Shown here piece after piece: positions 49,660-60,217 of a DNA stretch of 64,000 nt (its first letter is position 1; each line of letters opens with the position of its first letter). The position numbers and the translations under genes were made by a program. This stretch comes from Lysobacter ciconiae (lineage in GTDB: Bacteria; Pseudomonadota; Gammaproteobacteria; Xanthomonadales; Xanthomonadaceae). Location: assembly GCF_015209725.1 (NCBI RefSeq), contig NZ_CP063656.1:1533001-1597000 (forward strand), read 5' to 3'. Under the pieces are notes generated by a model. That model saw nothing but the letters and a program-made list of their open reading frames with translations, searched no databases and was not told where the DNA came from.

Positions 49660-50605
49660 ATCCGCTGATTCATCCGTCGCGGTGATGCAGCGGTACAGCC
49701 TGCACGGCGAGACGATGGGCACCCGTTACAGCGCGCTGTTCTTTGCCGCGCCGGGCGTCGATGAGCCGGACATTGGCCAGCGGCTCTTCGCCGCTGTGGA
49801 TACCGTCGATCGACAGATGTCGAGCTGGAAGGCCGATTCCGATCTGAGCCGGCTGAATGCCGCGCCGATCAACCAATGGATCACGGTTCCGGCCGAGCTG
49901 TTCACGGTGCTGGAAACCGCCCTGCAGGTCGGTCGACAGTCCCGGGGCGCGTTCGATATCGGCGTCGGCGATCTGGTCCAGTCCTGGGGTTTCGGCCCCG
50001 CCCGGGGCGCGATCGACCTCACGGCGATCGCCGCTCGTAAAGCGGGTGTCCGCCGCGCCGCATCCGAGATCCTCGAACTGGAAGCCCCGCAGAGCCGCGT
50101 CCGCAAGCGGGCGGCGATCATCCTGGATCTCGCGGGGATCGCCAAGGGGTTTGGGGTGGACCAACTGGCCCGCTGTCTCGACGGTTTCGGCATTACCCGC
50201 TACCTCGTCGGGATAGACGGTGAGATGCGCGCCCGCGGCCGCAAGCCAGACGGCCGTCCCTGGGCCGTCGCGATCGAGAAGCCTGTCCGCGGTGTGCGCG
50301 AGGTCACCGGGGTGATGGAGTTGGCTGACGCGGCAATTGCCACGTCCGGCGACTACCGACACTGGGTTGAGCATGACGGCCGCAGCTACCCGCACACGAT
50401 GGACGCCACCGGCCAGCAGCCGGCCAGCAACCGACTCGCCGCGGTCAGCGTCGTGGACGCCACGTGCATGCTTGCCGACGCATGGGCGACCGCCTTGCTC
50501 GCCTTGGGCGAGACGGAAGGGGTCAGGCTGGCGCGTGAACGTGGAATGGAGGCATTGTTCACCCTGCACGATGGCGACGGCTTTCAGGAGATCCACGTCG
50601 GCTAA
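49643..50605 (+). CDS. apbE: FAD:protein FMN transferase ApbE
   Basis: A 320-residue enzyme that attaches FMN from FAD to Ser/Thr of target proteins. Motifs: HGETMGTRYS near the start, LDLAGIAKGFGVDQLA, GIDGEMRARGRKP, ATSGDYRHW and SYPHTMDATG (Mg-binding region). GTG 49643, with AGGGGCG upstream and a 17-base overlap with the reductase gene, is preferred; ATG 49685 is an alternative. No signal peptide is evident, so its location is unclear, although most ApbE proteins act in the periplasm. The DUF2271 protein upstream is the probable substrate. Confidence 0.92.
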   Translation: MKTSSESADSSVAVMQRYSLHGETMGTRYSALFFAAPGVDEPDIGQRLFAAVDTVDRQMSSWKADSDLSRLNAAPINQWITVPAELFTVLETALQVGRQSRGAFDIGVGDLVQSWGFGPARGAIDLTAIAARKAGVRRAASEILELEAPQSRVRKRAAIILDLAGIAKGFGVDQLARCLDGFGITRYLVGIDGEMRARGRKPDGRPWAVAIEKPVRGVREVTGVMELADAAIATSGDYRHWVEHDGRSYPHTMDATGQQPASNRLAAVSVVDATCMLADAWATALLALGETEGVRLARERGMEALFTLHDGDGFQEIHVG

Positions 50606-50633
50606 CATCCACCGCTTTCTACCGGAGCGCGCA

Positions 50634-51548
50634 ATGACTGCACCTGATACCGACGATACGGTTCTTGATTGCCTGGTCATCGGCGGCGGTCCGGGTGGTT
50701 TGACGGCGGCGACCTACCTGGCGCGCTTCCGTCGCAAGCTGGTGCTGGTCGACGCGGGTCAGAGCCGCGCGCGCTGGATCCCGGCAAGCCACAACTGCCC
50801 GGGTTTTCCGTTTGGCGTGGCAGGCAATGAGCTGCTGGCCCGCTTCCGCGAGCACGCCACCCAGTACGACGTGCCCGTGGTCGAGGACCGGGTGGACGCG
50901 CTGGAACGCGCCGGAAATATCTTCATCGCCCGCTCCGCGACACGCCAATGGCGCGCCCGCAGCATCATCCTGGCCACCGGCGTGGTCGACCTGCTGCCCG
51001 AGATTGAAGGCGCCGAGGATGCCATCGCCACCGGCGCTATCCGGCTGTGCGCGGTCTGCGACGGGTATGAGGCCCGGGATGACGCGATCGCGGTGCTGGG
51101 CCGCGGCGAGGAGGCGATCGGCCACGCCGAGTTCCTGCGGACGTTCTCGCGCAGCGTCACCGCCATCGCGACCGACGGTCTTGACGGGGACCCGGCGCTG
51201 AGAGCACGCGCCGCCGCCAGCGGCGTGACACTGCTTGCGGCGCCGGAGCGGTGGCGCCTGGTCGACGGCGGCTGCGAGGCGCAGCTCCCGGACGGATCCC
51301 GTCATCGCTTCGACACCCTTTATCCGGTCCTGGGCTCAGACGTCCAGTCTTCCCTGTTGTCGCCGCTGGCCGCGAAGACCGACGATACCGGAGCGTTGAT
51401 CGTCGACGCCCACATGCAGACCAGCGTAAGCGCGGTCTACGCGATAGGCGACGTGGTCAGCGCGCTCAACCAGATCAGCGTGGCGGTCGGACAGGCAGCG
51501 ATCGCGGCAACGGCAGTGCACAGAGCCCTGCCGCCAAATCCGCGCTGA
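50634..51548 (+). CDS. Thioredoxin-reductase-like FAD-dependent oxidoreductase
   Basis: A 304-residue two-domain flavoprotein with FAD motif VIGGGPGGLTAATYLARF, the redox pair in LCAVCDGYE (CxxC as in thioredoxin reductase) and the C-terminal FAD motif VYAIGDVVSALNQISVAVGQAA. The NADPH region (VLGRGEEAIGHAEF) departs from the usual GGGNSA, so the electron donor is uncertain. It follows apbE by 28 bases with GGAG before the ATG, and may be the last gene of the same transcript. Confidence 0.88.
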   Translation: MTAPDTDDTVLDCLVIGGGPGGLTAATYLARFRRKLVLVDAGQSRARWIPASHNCPGFPFGVAGNELLARFREHATQYDVPVVEDRVDALERAGNIFIARSATRQWRARSIILATGVVDLLPEIEGAEDAIATGAIRLCAVCDGYEARDDAIAVLGRGEEAIGHAEFLRTFSRSVTAIATDGLDGDPALRARAAASGVTLLAAPERWRLVDGGCEAQLPDGSRHRFDTLYPVLGSDVQSSLLSPLAAKTDDTGALIVDAHMQTSVSAVYAIGDVVSALNQISVAVGQAAIAATAVHRALPPNPR

Positions 51549-51754
51549 GCCACCCATTGCCGGCGCTGGCCGATCACTAACGCGGTCGCATACGGCGAGC
51601 GCCAAGAGCCAAGCCCGGCGGGGACAAACGCAGAACGTGAATCATTCATGACGTGAGCGCCGGAGCACCTTCAGAAGCCTTCCCAGACCACGCCGTCATC
51701 ACAAATCCGGGAATAGCTTTTGACGTGCCCTCGCAGGGCTCACAGGAGATGACC

Positions 51755-51892
51755 ATGCCAACCGACAAGAAACAATCGACGGACAAATCTGACAAGAAGC
51801 AGGCCAGCGGCTCGGATCAGAAGAGCGGCAAGTCCTCGTCAGGCAGCACGTCCAAGAGCACCAAGAAAAGCGACGACTCCAAGAGCCGTTGA
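51755..51892 (+). CDS. Very small Lys/Ser-rich protein
   Basis: A 45-residue protein made almost entirely of Lys, Ser, Asp, Thr and Gln. AGGAG at 51743-51747 fits the ATG at 51755 better than the ATG at 51749. A hairpin terminator follows 18 bases later, giving a complete small gene unit. No family is recognised; composition suggests a disordered, nucleic-acid- or stress-associated protein. Confidence 0.6.
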   Translation: MPTDKKQSTDKSDKKQASGSDQKSGKSSSGSTSKSTKKSDDSKSR

Positions 51893-51910
51893 ACCTGAAG
51901 CGCAGCCAGG

Positions 51911-51940
51911 AACGCCCGCAATTGCGGGCGTTTCTGCTTT
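51911..51940 (+). terminator. Rho-independent terminator after the Lys/Ser-rich gene
   Basis: AACGCCCGCAATTGCGGGCGTTT is a near-continuous palindromic stem (CGCCCGC with GCGGGCG around AATT) followed by TTTCTGCTTT. Confidence 0.82.
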
Positions 51941-51961
51941 CACCTGATGGAGATTTACACC

Positions 51962-52528
51962 GTGGACGGCGTTTCCAGCGCGTTGCTTTGGGGCCTGCTC
52001 GGCTTCGTGATATTCCCGTTGTGGCTCGCCGCGGGCGCCGCTGACTTCATCTGCCACGCGCGAACCGATATCGCGCAAACGTCCGGGGTTCGCGAATCTG
52101 TTCTGCATCTGCTGCAGACCGCGCAGATGGGCCTGCCGATCATCGCCATCCTGTTTCTGGAGGTCGACGCGAGCGTGCTGGTGCTGGCGTTCGTGGCCTC
52201 GGCGACGCATACCGCAACGGCCTACTGGGACCTGAGCTACACGGCACCGCTGCGACCCATCCCGCCCGTGGAGCAGTTTCTGCACGCATTCCTGATCGTG
52301 CTCCCGCTGGTGGGGCTGGCAATCATCTGCGTGCTCCACTGGCCGCAGACGGTGTCGCTGCTCTCGCCGGGCAGCGCGAACTGGTCGCTGCATTTACGAA
52401 CGCCGCGTTTTGCGCCGTGGGTTATCGCCGCGGTGATCGCAGCCTCCTTGCTCATCATCGTTGCGCCCGGGCTGCTGGAACTGCGCAGGACGCTGCGCGC
52501 CCGCCACGGACGCGCCGCAACGCCGTAA
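51962..52528 (+). CDS. Uncharacterised integral membrane protein
   Basis: A 188-residue protein with four hydrophobic segments (roughly residues 5-25, 60-85, 110-135, 158-178) and a charged C-terminus. GGAG at 51949-51952 is 9 bases before GTG 51962, so I prefer that start; an ATG at 51947 in the same frame has no RBS. The histidine-bearing stretch ATHTATAYWDLSYT lies between TM2 and TM3. No family is recognised with confidence. Confidence 0.7.
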   Translation: MDGVSSALLWGLLGFVIFPLWLAAGAADFICHARTDIAQTSGVRESVLHLLQTAQMGLPIIAILFLEVDASVLVLAFVASATHTATAYWDLSYTAPLRPIPPVEQFLHAFLIVLPLVGLAIICVLHWPQTVSLLSPGSANWSLHLRTPRFAPWVIAAVIAASLLIIVAPGLLELRRTLRARHGRAATP

Positions 52529-52547
52529 CTCGCTTTCGGGTCCCGGC

Positions 52548-53078
52548 CTACCCCGCCGCCGTGGTCAGCACGTCCGCGTTGCGCATCACCTGCAACGCGG
52601 CCTGCTTGCGCGGCTGTGACAGCGCCGCCACACAGTCGGAAGGCGCATGGACGTCGAACCCGCGCATGTGCGCGTCCAGAGCGCTCACCAGAACGCAGGC
52701 ATCGGCAGCGATTCCGGTGATTACCACGCCAGTGCTTTCCAGCGATTCGAGCAGCAGCGGGAGTGGGGTCTGGAAGAACGCGGAATGCCTGGGCTTGAGC
52801 ACGAACAGGTCCTCCTCGTCCGGCATCAGGTGGTCGAGGATCTGCGGCGCCAGTCCCTTGTCGGCGCGTTCGATGATCTGCAGGAAATTCGACTTCCAGC
52901 GGCCGAAGTTGTCGTTGACATAGATGCACTGTCCACCCGCATCGCGCACCCGCGCCTTCACGCGGCCGATGGCCGGCGCGATCGAAAGTGCCGCCTTGGC
53001 GTGGGCTGCGCCGTCCTCGAAGTCGAACGGGTTGATCATGTCGATCACCAGCAGTGCCGTATGTGCTGAAACCTTCAT
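52548..53078 (-). CDS. Isochorismatase-family cysteine hydrolase
   Basis: A 176-residue hydrolase with the family triad: D in LLVIDMINPFD, K in FVLKPRHSAFF and C in IAADACVLVSA. The family covers nicotinamidases, isochorismatases and related amidases; the substrate here is unknown. The ATG at 53078 is chosen at the family N-terminus, with an alternative at 53099. It converges on the membrane-protein gene with a 19-base gap. Confidence 0.88.
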   Translation of the reverse strand: MKVSAHTALLVIDMINPFDFEDGAAHAKAALSIAPAIGRVKARVRDAGGQCIYVNDNFGRWKSNFLQIIERADKGLAPQILDHLMPDEEDLFVLKPRHSAFFQTPLPLLLESLESTGVVITGIAADACVLVSALDAHMRGFDVHAPSDCVAALSQPRKQAALQVMRNADVLTTAAG

Positions 53079-53232
53079 CGGTGATTTCCGGTGTGCCATG
53101 CGGGGAAATCTGTGCGCCGGTGGCTCACGGGAATGTGAACCGCCCGTGCGGGTTTCACCCGCCGTTGAATCGACCCTTCGTAGCGTTGGAAAACCGCGCG
53201 GATCCGCGCCCACGCACCCACACGGAGGTTTC

Positions 53233-54258
53233 ATGGCCAGCTCATCCAAACCCGGCGCCGGGAAAAAATCCTCGGCCGAGGCGAAGAAGGCGGCGCGCAC
53301 GGCGGAACGCCAGCAGAATCTGCAGGAGCCCATCGACGCGAAGTCTTCCAAGCCGAAGCCCACCAGTAAATCCCGGAAAAAGACCGATGCCGTCCAGGCT
53401 GGCACCCGCGAGCAACCGGTCGACATGCCGGCCCAGCATCTGCCCAAGCCGGGCAATGAGCATGAGCTCCGCCTCGCTCCGCGTTACCAAGCGCCCGACT
53501 ACAAAGGCAGCGGCAAGCTCACCGGCATGAAGGCCATTGTCACGGGCGGTGATTCGGGCATCGGGCGCGCCGTATCGGTGTTGTTCGCGCGCGAGGGCGC
53601 CGACGTTGCGGTGGTCTATCTCAACGAGCACAAGGACGCCAAGGCCACCAAGGCGGCCGTGGAGGCCGAGGGGCGCAGCTGCGTGCTGATCAGTGGCGAC
53701 GTCAAGGACCCTGCATTCTGCGAGCGCGCCGTCGCCCGCTCGGTCAAAGCGCTCGGCGGAGTGGACGTGCTGGTCAACAACGCCGCGTTCCAGCTGCATG
53801 CCGAGAAACTGGAAGACCTGAGCGAGGAGCACCTGCAGGAAACCCTGCAGACCAATATCGGCGGCTACTTCCGCATGGCGAAGGCGGCGCTGCCGCACCT
53901 GAAGGAGGGTTCGAGCATCATCAATACCGGCTCGGAAACGGGCATCTTCGGGCACAAGTCGCTGCTCGACTACTCCGCGACCAAGGGGGCGATACACGCC
54001 TTCACCCAGTCCCTGGCGAGCAACCTGCTGGAGCGCGGCATCCGGGTCAACGCGGTCGCACCGGGTCCGGTCTGGACCCCGCTTAATCCGGCCGACAAGC
54101 CGGCCGAGGAGGTCGGCGAGTTTGGACGCGACAGCGACATGAAGCGCGCCGCTCAGCCCGAGGAGATCTCGCCTGCCTACGTGTTCCTCGCCTCCCCGGT
54201 TACCGCCTCCTACATCAGCGGGATCGTGCTGCCGGTGATGGGCGGACCGAGGGGCTGA
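53233..54258 (+). CDS. Short-chain dehydrogenase with basic N-terminal extension
   Basis: A 341-residue SDR oxidoreductase. The first 60 or so residues are Lys/Ser/Ala-rich and probably disordered, unusual for SDRs. The SDR core follows: NAD(P) motif VTGGDSGIGRA, NNAA, catalytic Ser in NTGSETG and Y-x3-K in DYSATKGA. It resembles the YghA/general stress SDR group. ACGGAGG precedes the ATG at 53233. The substrate is unknown. Confidence 0.88.
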   Translation: MASSSKPGAGKKSSAEAKKAARTAERQQNLQEPIDAKSSKPKPTSKSRKKTDAVQAGTREQPVDMPAQHLPKPGNEHELRLAPRYQAPDYKGSGKLTGMKAIVTGGDSGIGRAVSVLFAREGADVAVVYLNEHKDAKATKAAVEAEGRSCVLISGDVKDPAFCERAVARSVKALGGVDVLVNNAAFQLHAEKLEDLSEEHLQETLQTNIGGYFRMAKAALPHLKEGSSIINTGSETGIFGHKSLLDYSATKGAIHAFTQSLASNLLERGIRVNAVAPGPVWTPLNPADKPAEEVGEFGRDSDMKRAAQPEEISPAYVFLASPVTASYISGIVLPVMGGPRG

Positions 54259-54289
54259 GCGGCGACGACGCAGCACGGATTGCAGACAC

Positions 54290-54315
54290 AAAAAAGGCCC
54301 CGTCTCCGGAGCCTT
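54290..54315 (-). terminator. Terminator after the tRNA pair
   Basis: On the minus strand AAGGCTCCG and CGGGGCCTT form a 9-bp stem (one mismatch) around GAGA, followed by TTTTTT. It lies 38 bases past the 3' end of tRNA-Glu, so it probably ends the tRNA-Ala/tRNA-Glu transcript. It may also act on the convergent SDR gene. Confidence 0.8.
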
Positions 54316-54353
54316 GATTGCTTGAAAACCCTAAGGTAATCAATGGTTTGAAG

Positions 54354-54429
54354 TGGCGTCCCCAAGGGGATTCGAACCCCTGTCGCCGCCGTGAAAGGGC
54401 AGTGTCCTAGGCCTCTAGACGATGGGGAC
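54354..54429 (-). tRNA. tRNA-Glu (UUC anticodon)
   Basis: A 76-base cloverleaf with an encoded CCA end. The acceptor stem pairs GTCCCCA with TGGGGAC, the anticodon loop is CTTTCAC (anticodon TTC) and the T loop is GTTCGAATC. It lies 67 bases downstream of tRNA-Ala on the same strand. Confidence 0.97.
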
Positions 54430-54496
54430 GCGGTAGTCCCTGTACCCTGTTTTTCGGCTGTCTTTCACACAACCAGGTACAAAAACTATTTTGAAA

Positions 54497-54572
54497 TGGT
54501 GGAGCCAGGCGGGATCGAACCGCCGACCTCCTGCATGCCATGCAGGCGCTCTCCCAGCTGAGCTATGGCCCC
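54497..54572 (-). tRNA. tRNA-Ala (GGC anticodon)
   Basis: A 76-base cloverleaf with an encoded CCA end. The acceptor stem pairs GGGGCCA with TGGCTCC, the D arm contains AGCTCAGCTGGGAGAGC, the anticodon loop is ATGGCAT (anticodon GGC) and the T arm contains GGTTCGATCC. First of a two-tRNA unit with tRNA-Glu. Confidence 0.97.
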
Positions 54573-54617
54573 ACGGGGCTGGAAAGTCCGTAAGATTAGA
54601 GCGCTATCCGGCACCCG

Positions 54618-55109
54618 TCAAGCCCCAGTCAGGATTTCCGCGGAACTTTCGCTTTCCAGCCGCAAAGTACCCCGGCCGTGCCCGCGTTCGGCAAGGTACT
54701 CCAGCCATTTACCGAGGAAGGTGTTCATCCGCAGACGATGGCTGATCAGGGCCGCCGGCAGTGGATACATGCCCAGCACATCCTGCCAGCGACGACCGAT
54801 GTAGCAGTGCGTGGCTTCCAGTTGGTGGGCGTCGTGGTAATGGCGCAGGTAGGCCGAGGGGTCCGGCATGCCGGTCACCGGGTCCACCATCGCGTAGCTC
54901 ACGCGCAACTCGGTCGTGTAGCGGTGCTGCAGCAGCACTTCCACACGCAGGTCCAGGCCATCGCCTACGCTGGAGATGTGCGTCCCCGGCGCGAGATCGG
55001 AGGTGTTGAACAGGCGGCGCAGGCGGACGTGGTTCTCCGCATACAACGCCATCAACCAGCCGAAGCGGTCGAGTGACGGCAGGCGGCGGGTGGCAAGAGA
55101 ACTGGTCAT
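54618..55109 (-). CDS. DUF1249-family protein (YqiB-like)
   Basis: A 163-residue protein with the DUF1249 pattern: FGWLMALYAENHVRLRRLF, RYTTELRVSY, and HDAHQLEATHCY. Function unknown. It sits upstream of the tRNA pair on the same strand and downstream of ppsR. Confidence 0.88.
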   Translation of the reverse strand: MTSSLATRRLPSLDRFGWLMALYAENHVRLRRLFNTSDLAPGTHISSVGDGLDLRVEVLLQHRYTTELRVSYAMVDPVTGMPDPSAYLRHYHDAHQLEATHCYIGRRWQDVLGMYPLPAALISHRLRMNTFLGKWLEYLAERGHGRGTLRLESESSAEILTGA

Positions 55110-55175
55110 GCACTGATCCTACACGTCCGCCGTCGCGCCGGACCGCGCAGCGCCACGGCGCTGGAACGCTGCGGT

Positions 55176-55997
55176 TCAGAACATCTCGCGATTGATCCGC
55201 AGCGTCGTCATGACCTTGCTCGCGATCTCCTCGATCGACGTATTGGTGGTGCTCAGCGTGGGGATCCGCTCGGCGCGGAACAGCGCTTCGGCCGCGGCGA
55301 CCTCGCGCTTGCAGGTCTCCAGCTTGGCGTAGTGGGAATCGGGACGACGCTCCTGGCGGATCTGCTGCAGCCGGTGCGGATCAATGGTCAGGCCGAACAG
55401 CTTGTCGCGGAATTTGCGCAGGCGCTCGGGCAGCCGGTCGTGCTCGAGATCCTCTTCGGTGAGCGGGTAGTTGGCCGCCCGCACGCCGTACTGCAGGGCC
55501 AGGTAGACGCAACTGGGCGTCTTGCCGGCGCGCGACACGGCCACCAGGATCACATCGGCGTCGTTGTAATCGATGGCGATCCCGTCGTCGTGGGTGAGCG
55601 CGTAGTTCATGGCGTTGATACGCCGGTGGTAGGTGTCGAAATCGACGATCGCGTGGGCGCGACCGACCTGGCGCATGCGCGACCGGCCCAGCTCCCGCTC
55701 CAGCGGCTCGATAAAGGGTGCGAACACATCCAGCATCAGCGCGCCACTCTTGGCCAGCGCCTCGCCGACCTCGCTGTCCATGCAGGAGTTGATCACCACC
55801 GGACGCACCGCATGCAGCTCGGCCGCGGCCTTGATGCGCTCCACCGCGTCTTCGGCGCGCTCCACGCTGTCGACGAAGGAGATGCGCTCGGCGATGAAGT
55901 CGGTGCCGTTGAACTGGGTCAGCAGACTGTGGCCGATCGTCTCGGCGGTGATGCCCGTGCCATCGGATATGTAGAAAACGGGCCGTGTTTCGTTCAT
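55176..55997 (-). CDS. ppsR: PEP synthase regulatory protein (kinase/pyrophosphorylase)
   Basis: A 273-residue DUF299 protein that inactivates PEP synthase by ADP-dependent phosphorylation and reactivates it with phosphate. The N-terminal FYISDGTGITAETIGHSLL and the P-loop-like VAVSRAGKTPSCVYLA are family signatures. The ATG at 55997 begins the conserved N-terminus. It is divergent from its target ppsA, the usual arrangement. Confidence 0.95.
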   Translation of the reverse strand: MNETRPVFYISDGTGITAETIGHSLLTQFNGTDFIAERISFVDSVERAEDAVERIKAAAELHAVRPVVINSCMDSEVGEALAKSGALMLDVFAPFIEPLERELGRSRMRQVGRAHAIVDFDTYHRRINAMNYALTHDDGIAIDYNDADVILVAVSRAGKTPSCVYLALQYGVRAANYPLTEEDLEHDRLPERLRKFRDKLFGLTIDPHRLQQIRQERRPDSHYAKLETCKREVAAAEALFRAERIPTLSTTNTSIEEIASKVMTTLRINREMF

Positions 55998-56125
55998 GGG
56001 GTCTGGCGTCTCGGAATCGGCAGGGAAAAAGCCCGCCAGATCAACCTTGTAAGCACCCGGCGCAGCGGCGATCATAGCGGCTTCGCCGCGTTCAGCGGCG
56101 TGCCCCCCCACGGAGATACCCTGTT

Positions 56126-58504
<2,379 letters not shown>

Positions 58505-58554
58505 TCCATCAGGCGCCGCAGACGACGGCGCTCGCGCACGCCAGTTCCACACCC

Positions 58555-58580
58555 AACGCCCCGCCTGACCGCGGGGCGTT
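58555..58580 (+). terminator. Hairpin terminator after ppsA
   Basis: A perfect 10-bp stem AACGCCCCGC/GCGGGGCGTT with a 6-base loop, followed by GCTTGTTGC. It lies 50 bases after ppsA and just before the convergent orn stop. Confidence 0.75.
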
Positions 58581-58589
58581 GCTTGTTGC

Positions 58590-59183
58590 TCAAGCCTGCG
58601 CCGGTAGCCGGTCCGCCGATTCCAGACCGCCCAGCGAGCCCATGAAGCGGCGGTAATAGCGCAGCTCGTTGATGGAGTCGTGAACATCGCTCAGCGCGGT
58701 GTGGCTGGCCTGCTTGTTGACGCCGGCGCTGATTGACGGCGCCCAGCGCTTTGCCAACTCCTTGACCGTGCTGACATCCAGGTTGCGGTAGTGGAAATAG
58801 CGCTGCAGCTTCGGCATCTGGCGATGCAGGAAGCGTCGGTCCTGGCAGATGGAGTTGCCGCACATCGGCGAGGCGTTCGCCGGCACCCAGTGGGCAAGGA
58901 ATGCGAGGGTCTGCTGCTCGGCTTCCTGCAGCGACACGCCCTGCTCCAGCACGCGCGTCCACAGCCCGGACCCGCCGTGCTGGTTGCGGTTCCAGTCGTC
59001 CATCGCCTCCAAGGTCGCCAGCGGGTGGGCGATGGCCAGTTCCGGACCTTCGGCGAGCACGTTCAGCTGCTTGTCGGTCACCACCGTGGCGATCTCGAGG
59101 ATCGCGTCGTTGTCGGTGTCCAGACCGGTCATTTCCAGGTCGATCCAGACCAGGTTGTCGGCATTGACAGGGCCGTTGGCCAT
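58590..59183 (-). CDS. orn: Oligoribonuclease
   Basis: A 197-residue DEDDh 3'-5' exoribonuclease that degrades 2-5 nt RNAs and linear c-di-GMP (pGpG). D and E lie in VWIDLEMTGLD, another D in ICQDRRFLHRQMP, and the final H and D in HTALSDVHDSI. The ATG at 59183 is chosen at the family N-terminus. It is divergent from the DUF2721 gene. Confidence 0.96.
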   Translation of the reverse strand: MANGPVNADNLVWIDLEMTGLDTDNDAILEIATVVTDKQLNVLAEGPELAIAHPLATLEAMDDWNRNQHGGSGLWTRVLEQGVSLQEAEQQTLAFLAHWVPANASPMCGNSICQDRRFLHRQMPKLQRYFHYRNLDVSTVKELAKRWAPSISAGVNKQASHTALSDVHDSINELRYYRRFMGSLGGLESADRLPAQA

Positions 59184-59245
59184 CGGGGGCTCGCGTCGCT
59201 TGAAGGGGGCAGGCATCATACCGTCACCCTGCAACGGAAGCCTGC

Positions 59246-59731
59246 ATGTCTGCCACGCCCTTCGCCGATCCGAACCACTACGCAGTGATTTCGGCGATGA
59301 TCACCCCCGCTTTTTTCCTGACCGCCACCGGCTCGCTGTTGATCTCCTCCAACAACCGCCTGGCGCGCGTGGTCGACCGCATGCGCAAGGAGATCGAGCA
59401 CCTGCGCGAAACCGTGCCGGGCCCGATGCGCACCGAGCTGGAGATCCGGATCGGCTACCACCGGCGGCGCTCGTACCTGGTGCTGGGCGCGCTGCGGATC
59501 CTGTACGCCGCACTCAGCGCGTTCGTGGGCACCAGCATCGGGATCGCCGCCGATGCGTTCTTCCATTATCAGCTGGGCTACCTGCCTACGCTGCTGGCGG
59601 TACTCGGCGTGCTGCTGATGCTGGCCGCCTCGCTGTGCCTGGGGCAGGAGGCGCGAATCAGCCTGCGGGTACTGGAGCGCGAGCTGCGCGCGGAGCTGGA
59701 CAAGGATTCCACCATCCCGCAGCCGTTCTGA
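59246..59731 (+). CDS. DUF2721 membrane protein
   Basis: A 161-residue protein with an N-terminal hydrophobic segment (ISAMITPAFFLTATGSLLI), a charged linker (RVVDRMRKEIEHL) and two C-terminal helices (about 78-100 and 113-133), as in DUF2721. Function unknown. It is convergent with tadA. Confidence 0.85.
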   Translation: MSATPFADPNHYAVISAMITPAFFLTATGSLLISSNNRLARVVDRMRKEIEHLRETVPGPMRTELEIRIGYHRRRSYLVLGALRILYAALSAFVGTSIGIAADAFFHYQLGYLPTLLAVLGVLLMLAASLCLGQEARISLRVLERELRAELDKDSTIPQPF

Positions 59732-59749
59732 GTCAGGCGCAATGCCGCC

Positions 59750-60217
59750 TTACGACGACTTCATACGCTTGCGGCGGAAATAGGCGGTAAGCCGCGCGCC
59801 CGCCTCGTCACCCAGCAAGCCGCCCTCCACCTCCAGCCGGTGGTTGTGGCGCGGGTCGGTCAGCAGGTCGAAGACGCTACCGGCGGCGCCGGTCTTCGGG
59901 TCGGCAGCGCCATAGACCACGCGGGCGACGCGCGCATGCACCATGGCCATCGCGCACATCGCGCAGGGCTCCAGGGTCACGTAGACCGTGCATCCCAGCA
60001 GGCGGTGGTTGGCCAGGCGGAACCCGGCCTGGCGCATCGCCACGATCTCCGCGTGTGCGGTGGGATCATGCTCGGTGATGTTGCGGTTCCAGCCCTCGCC
60101 CAGTAGCGAGCCGTCCGCGGCGACCACGACAGCCCCAACCGGGATCTCGTCATCCTCACGCTCGGCGCGGTCCGCCAGCGCCAGCGCTTGACGCATCCAG
60201 CGCTGGTCGTCGCTCAT
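59750..60217 (-). CDS. tadA: tRNA-specific adenosine deaminase
   Basis: A 155-residue zinc deaminase that converts the wobble adenosine of tRNA-Arg(ACG) to inosine. Zinc and proton-shuttle residues lie in PTAHAEIVAMR (His-Ala-Glu) and TLEPCAMCAMAM (two Cys). The ATG at 60217 overlaps the guaA stop as ATGA, so it is chosen over 60223. Last gene of the guaB-guaA-tadA run. Confidence 0.95.
   Translation of the reverse strand: MSDDQRWMRQALALADRAEREDDEIPVGAVVVAADGSLLGEGWNRNITEHDPTAHAEIVAMRQAGFRLANHRLLGCTVYVTLEPCAMCAMAMVHARVARVVYGAADPKTGAAGSVFDLLTDPRHNHRLEVEGGLLGDEAGARLTAYFRRKRMKSS

Noticed and set aside
54491..54745. 84-residue plus-strand frame over tRNA-Ala
   Set aside because: It is antisense to a perfect tRNA gene and to the DUF1249 gene; coding is not credible.
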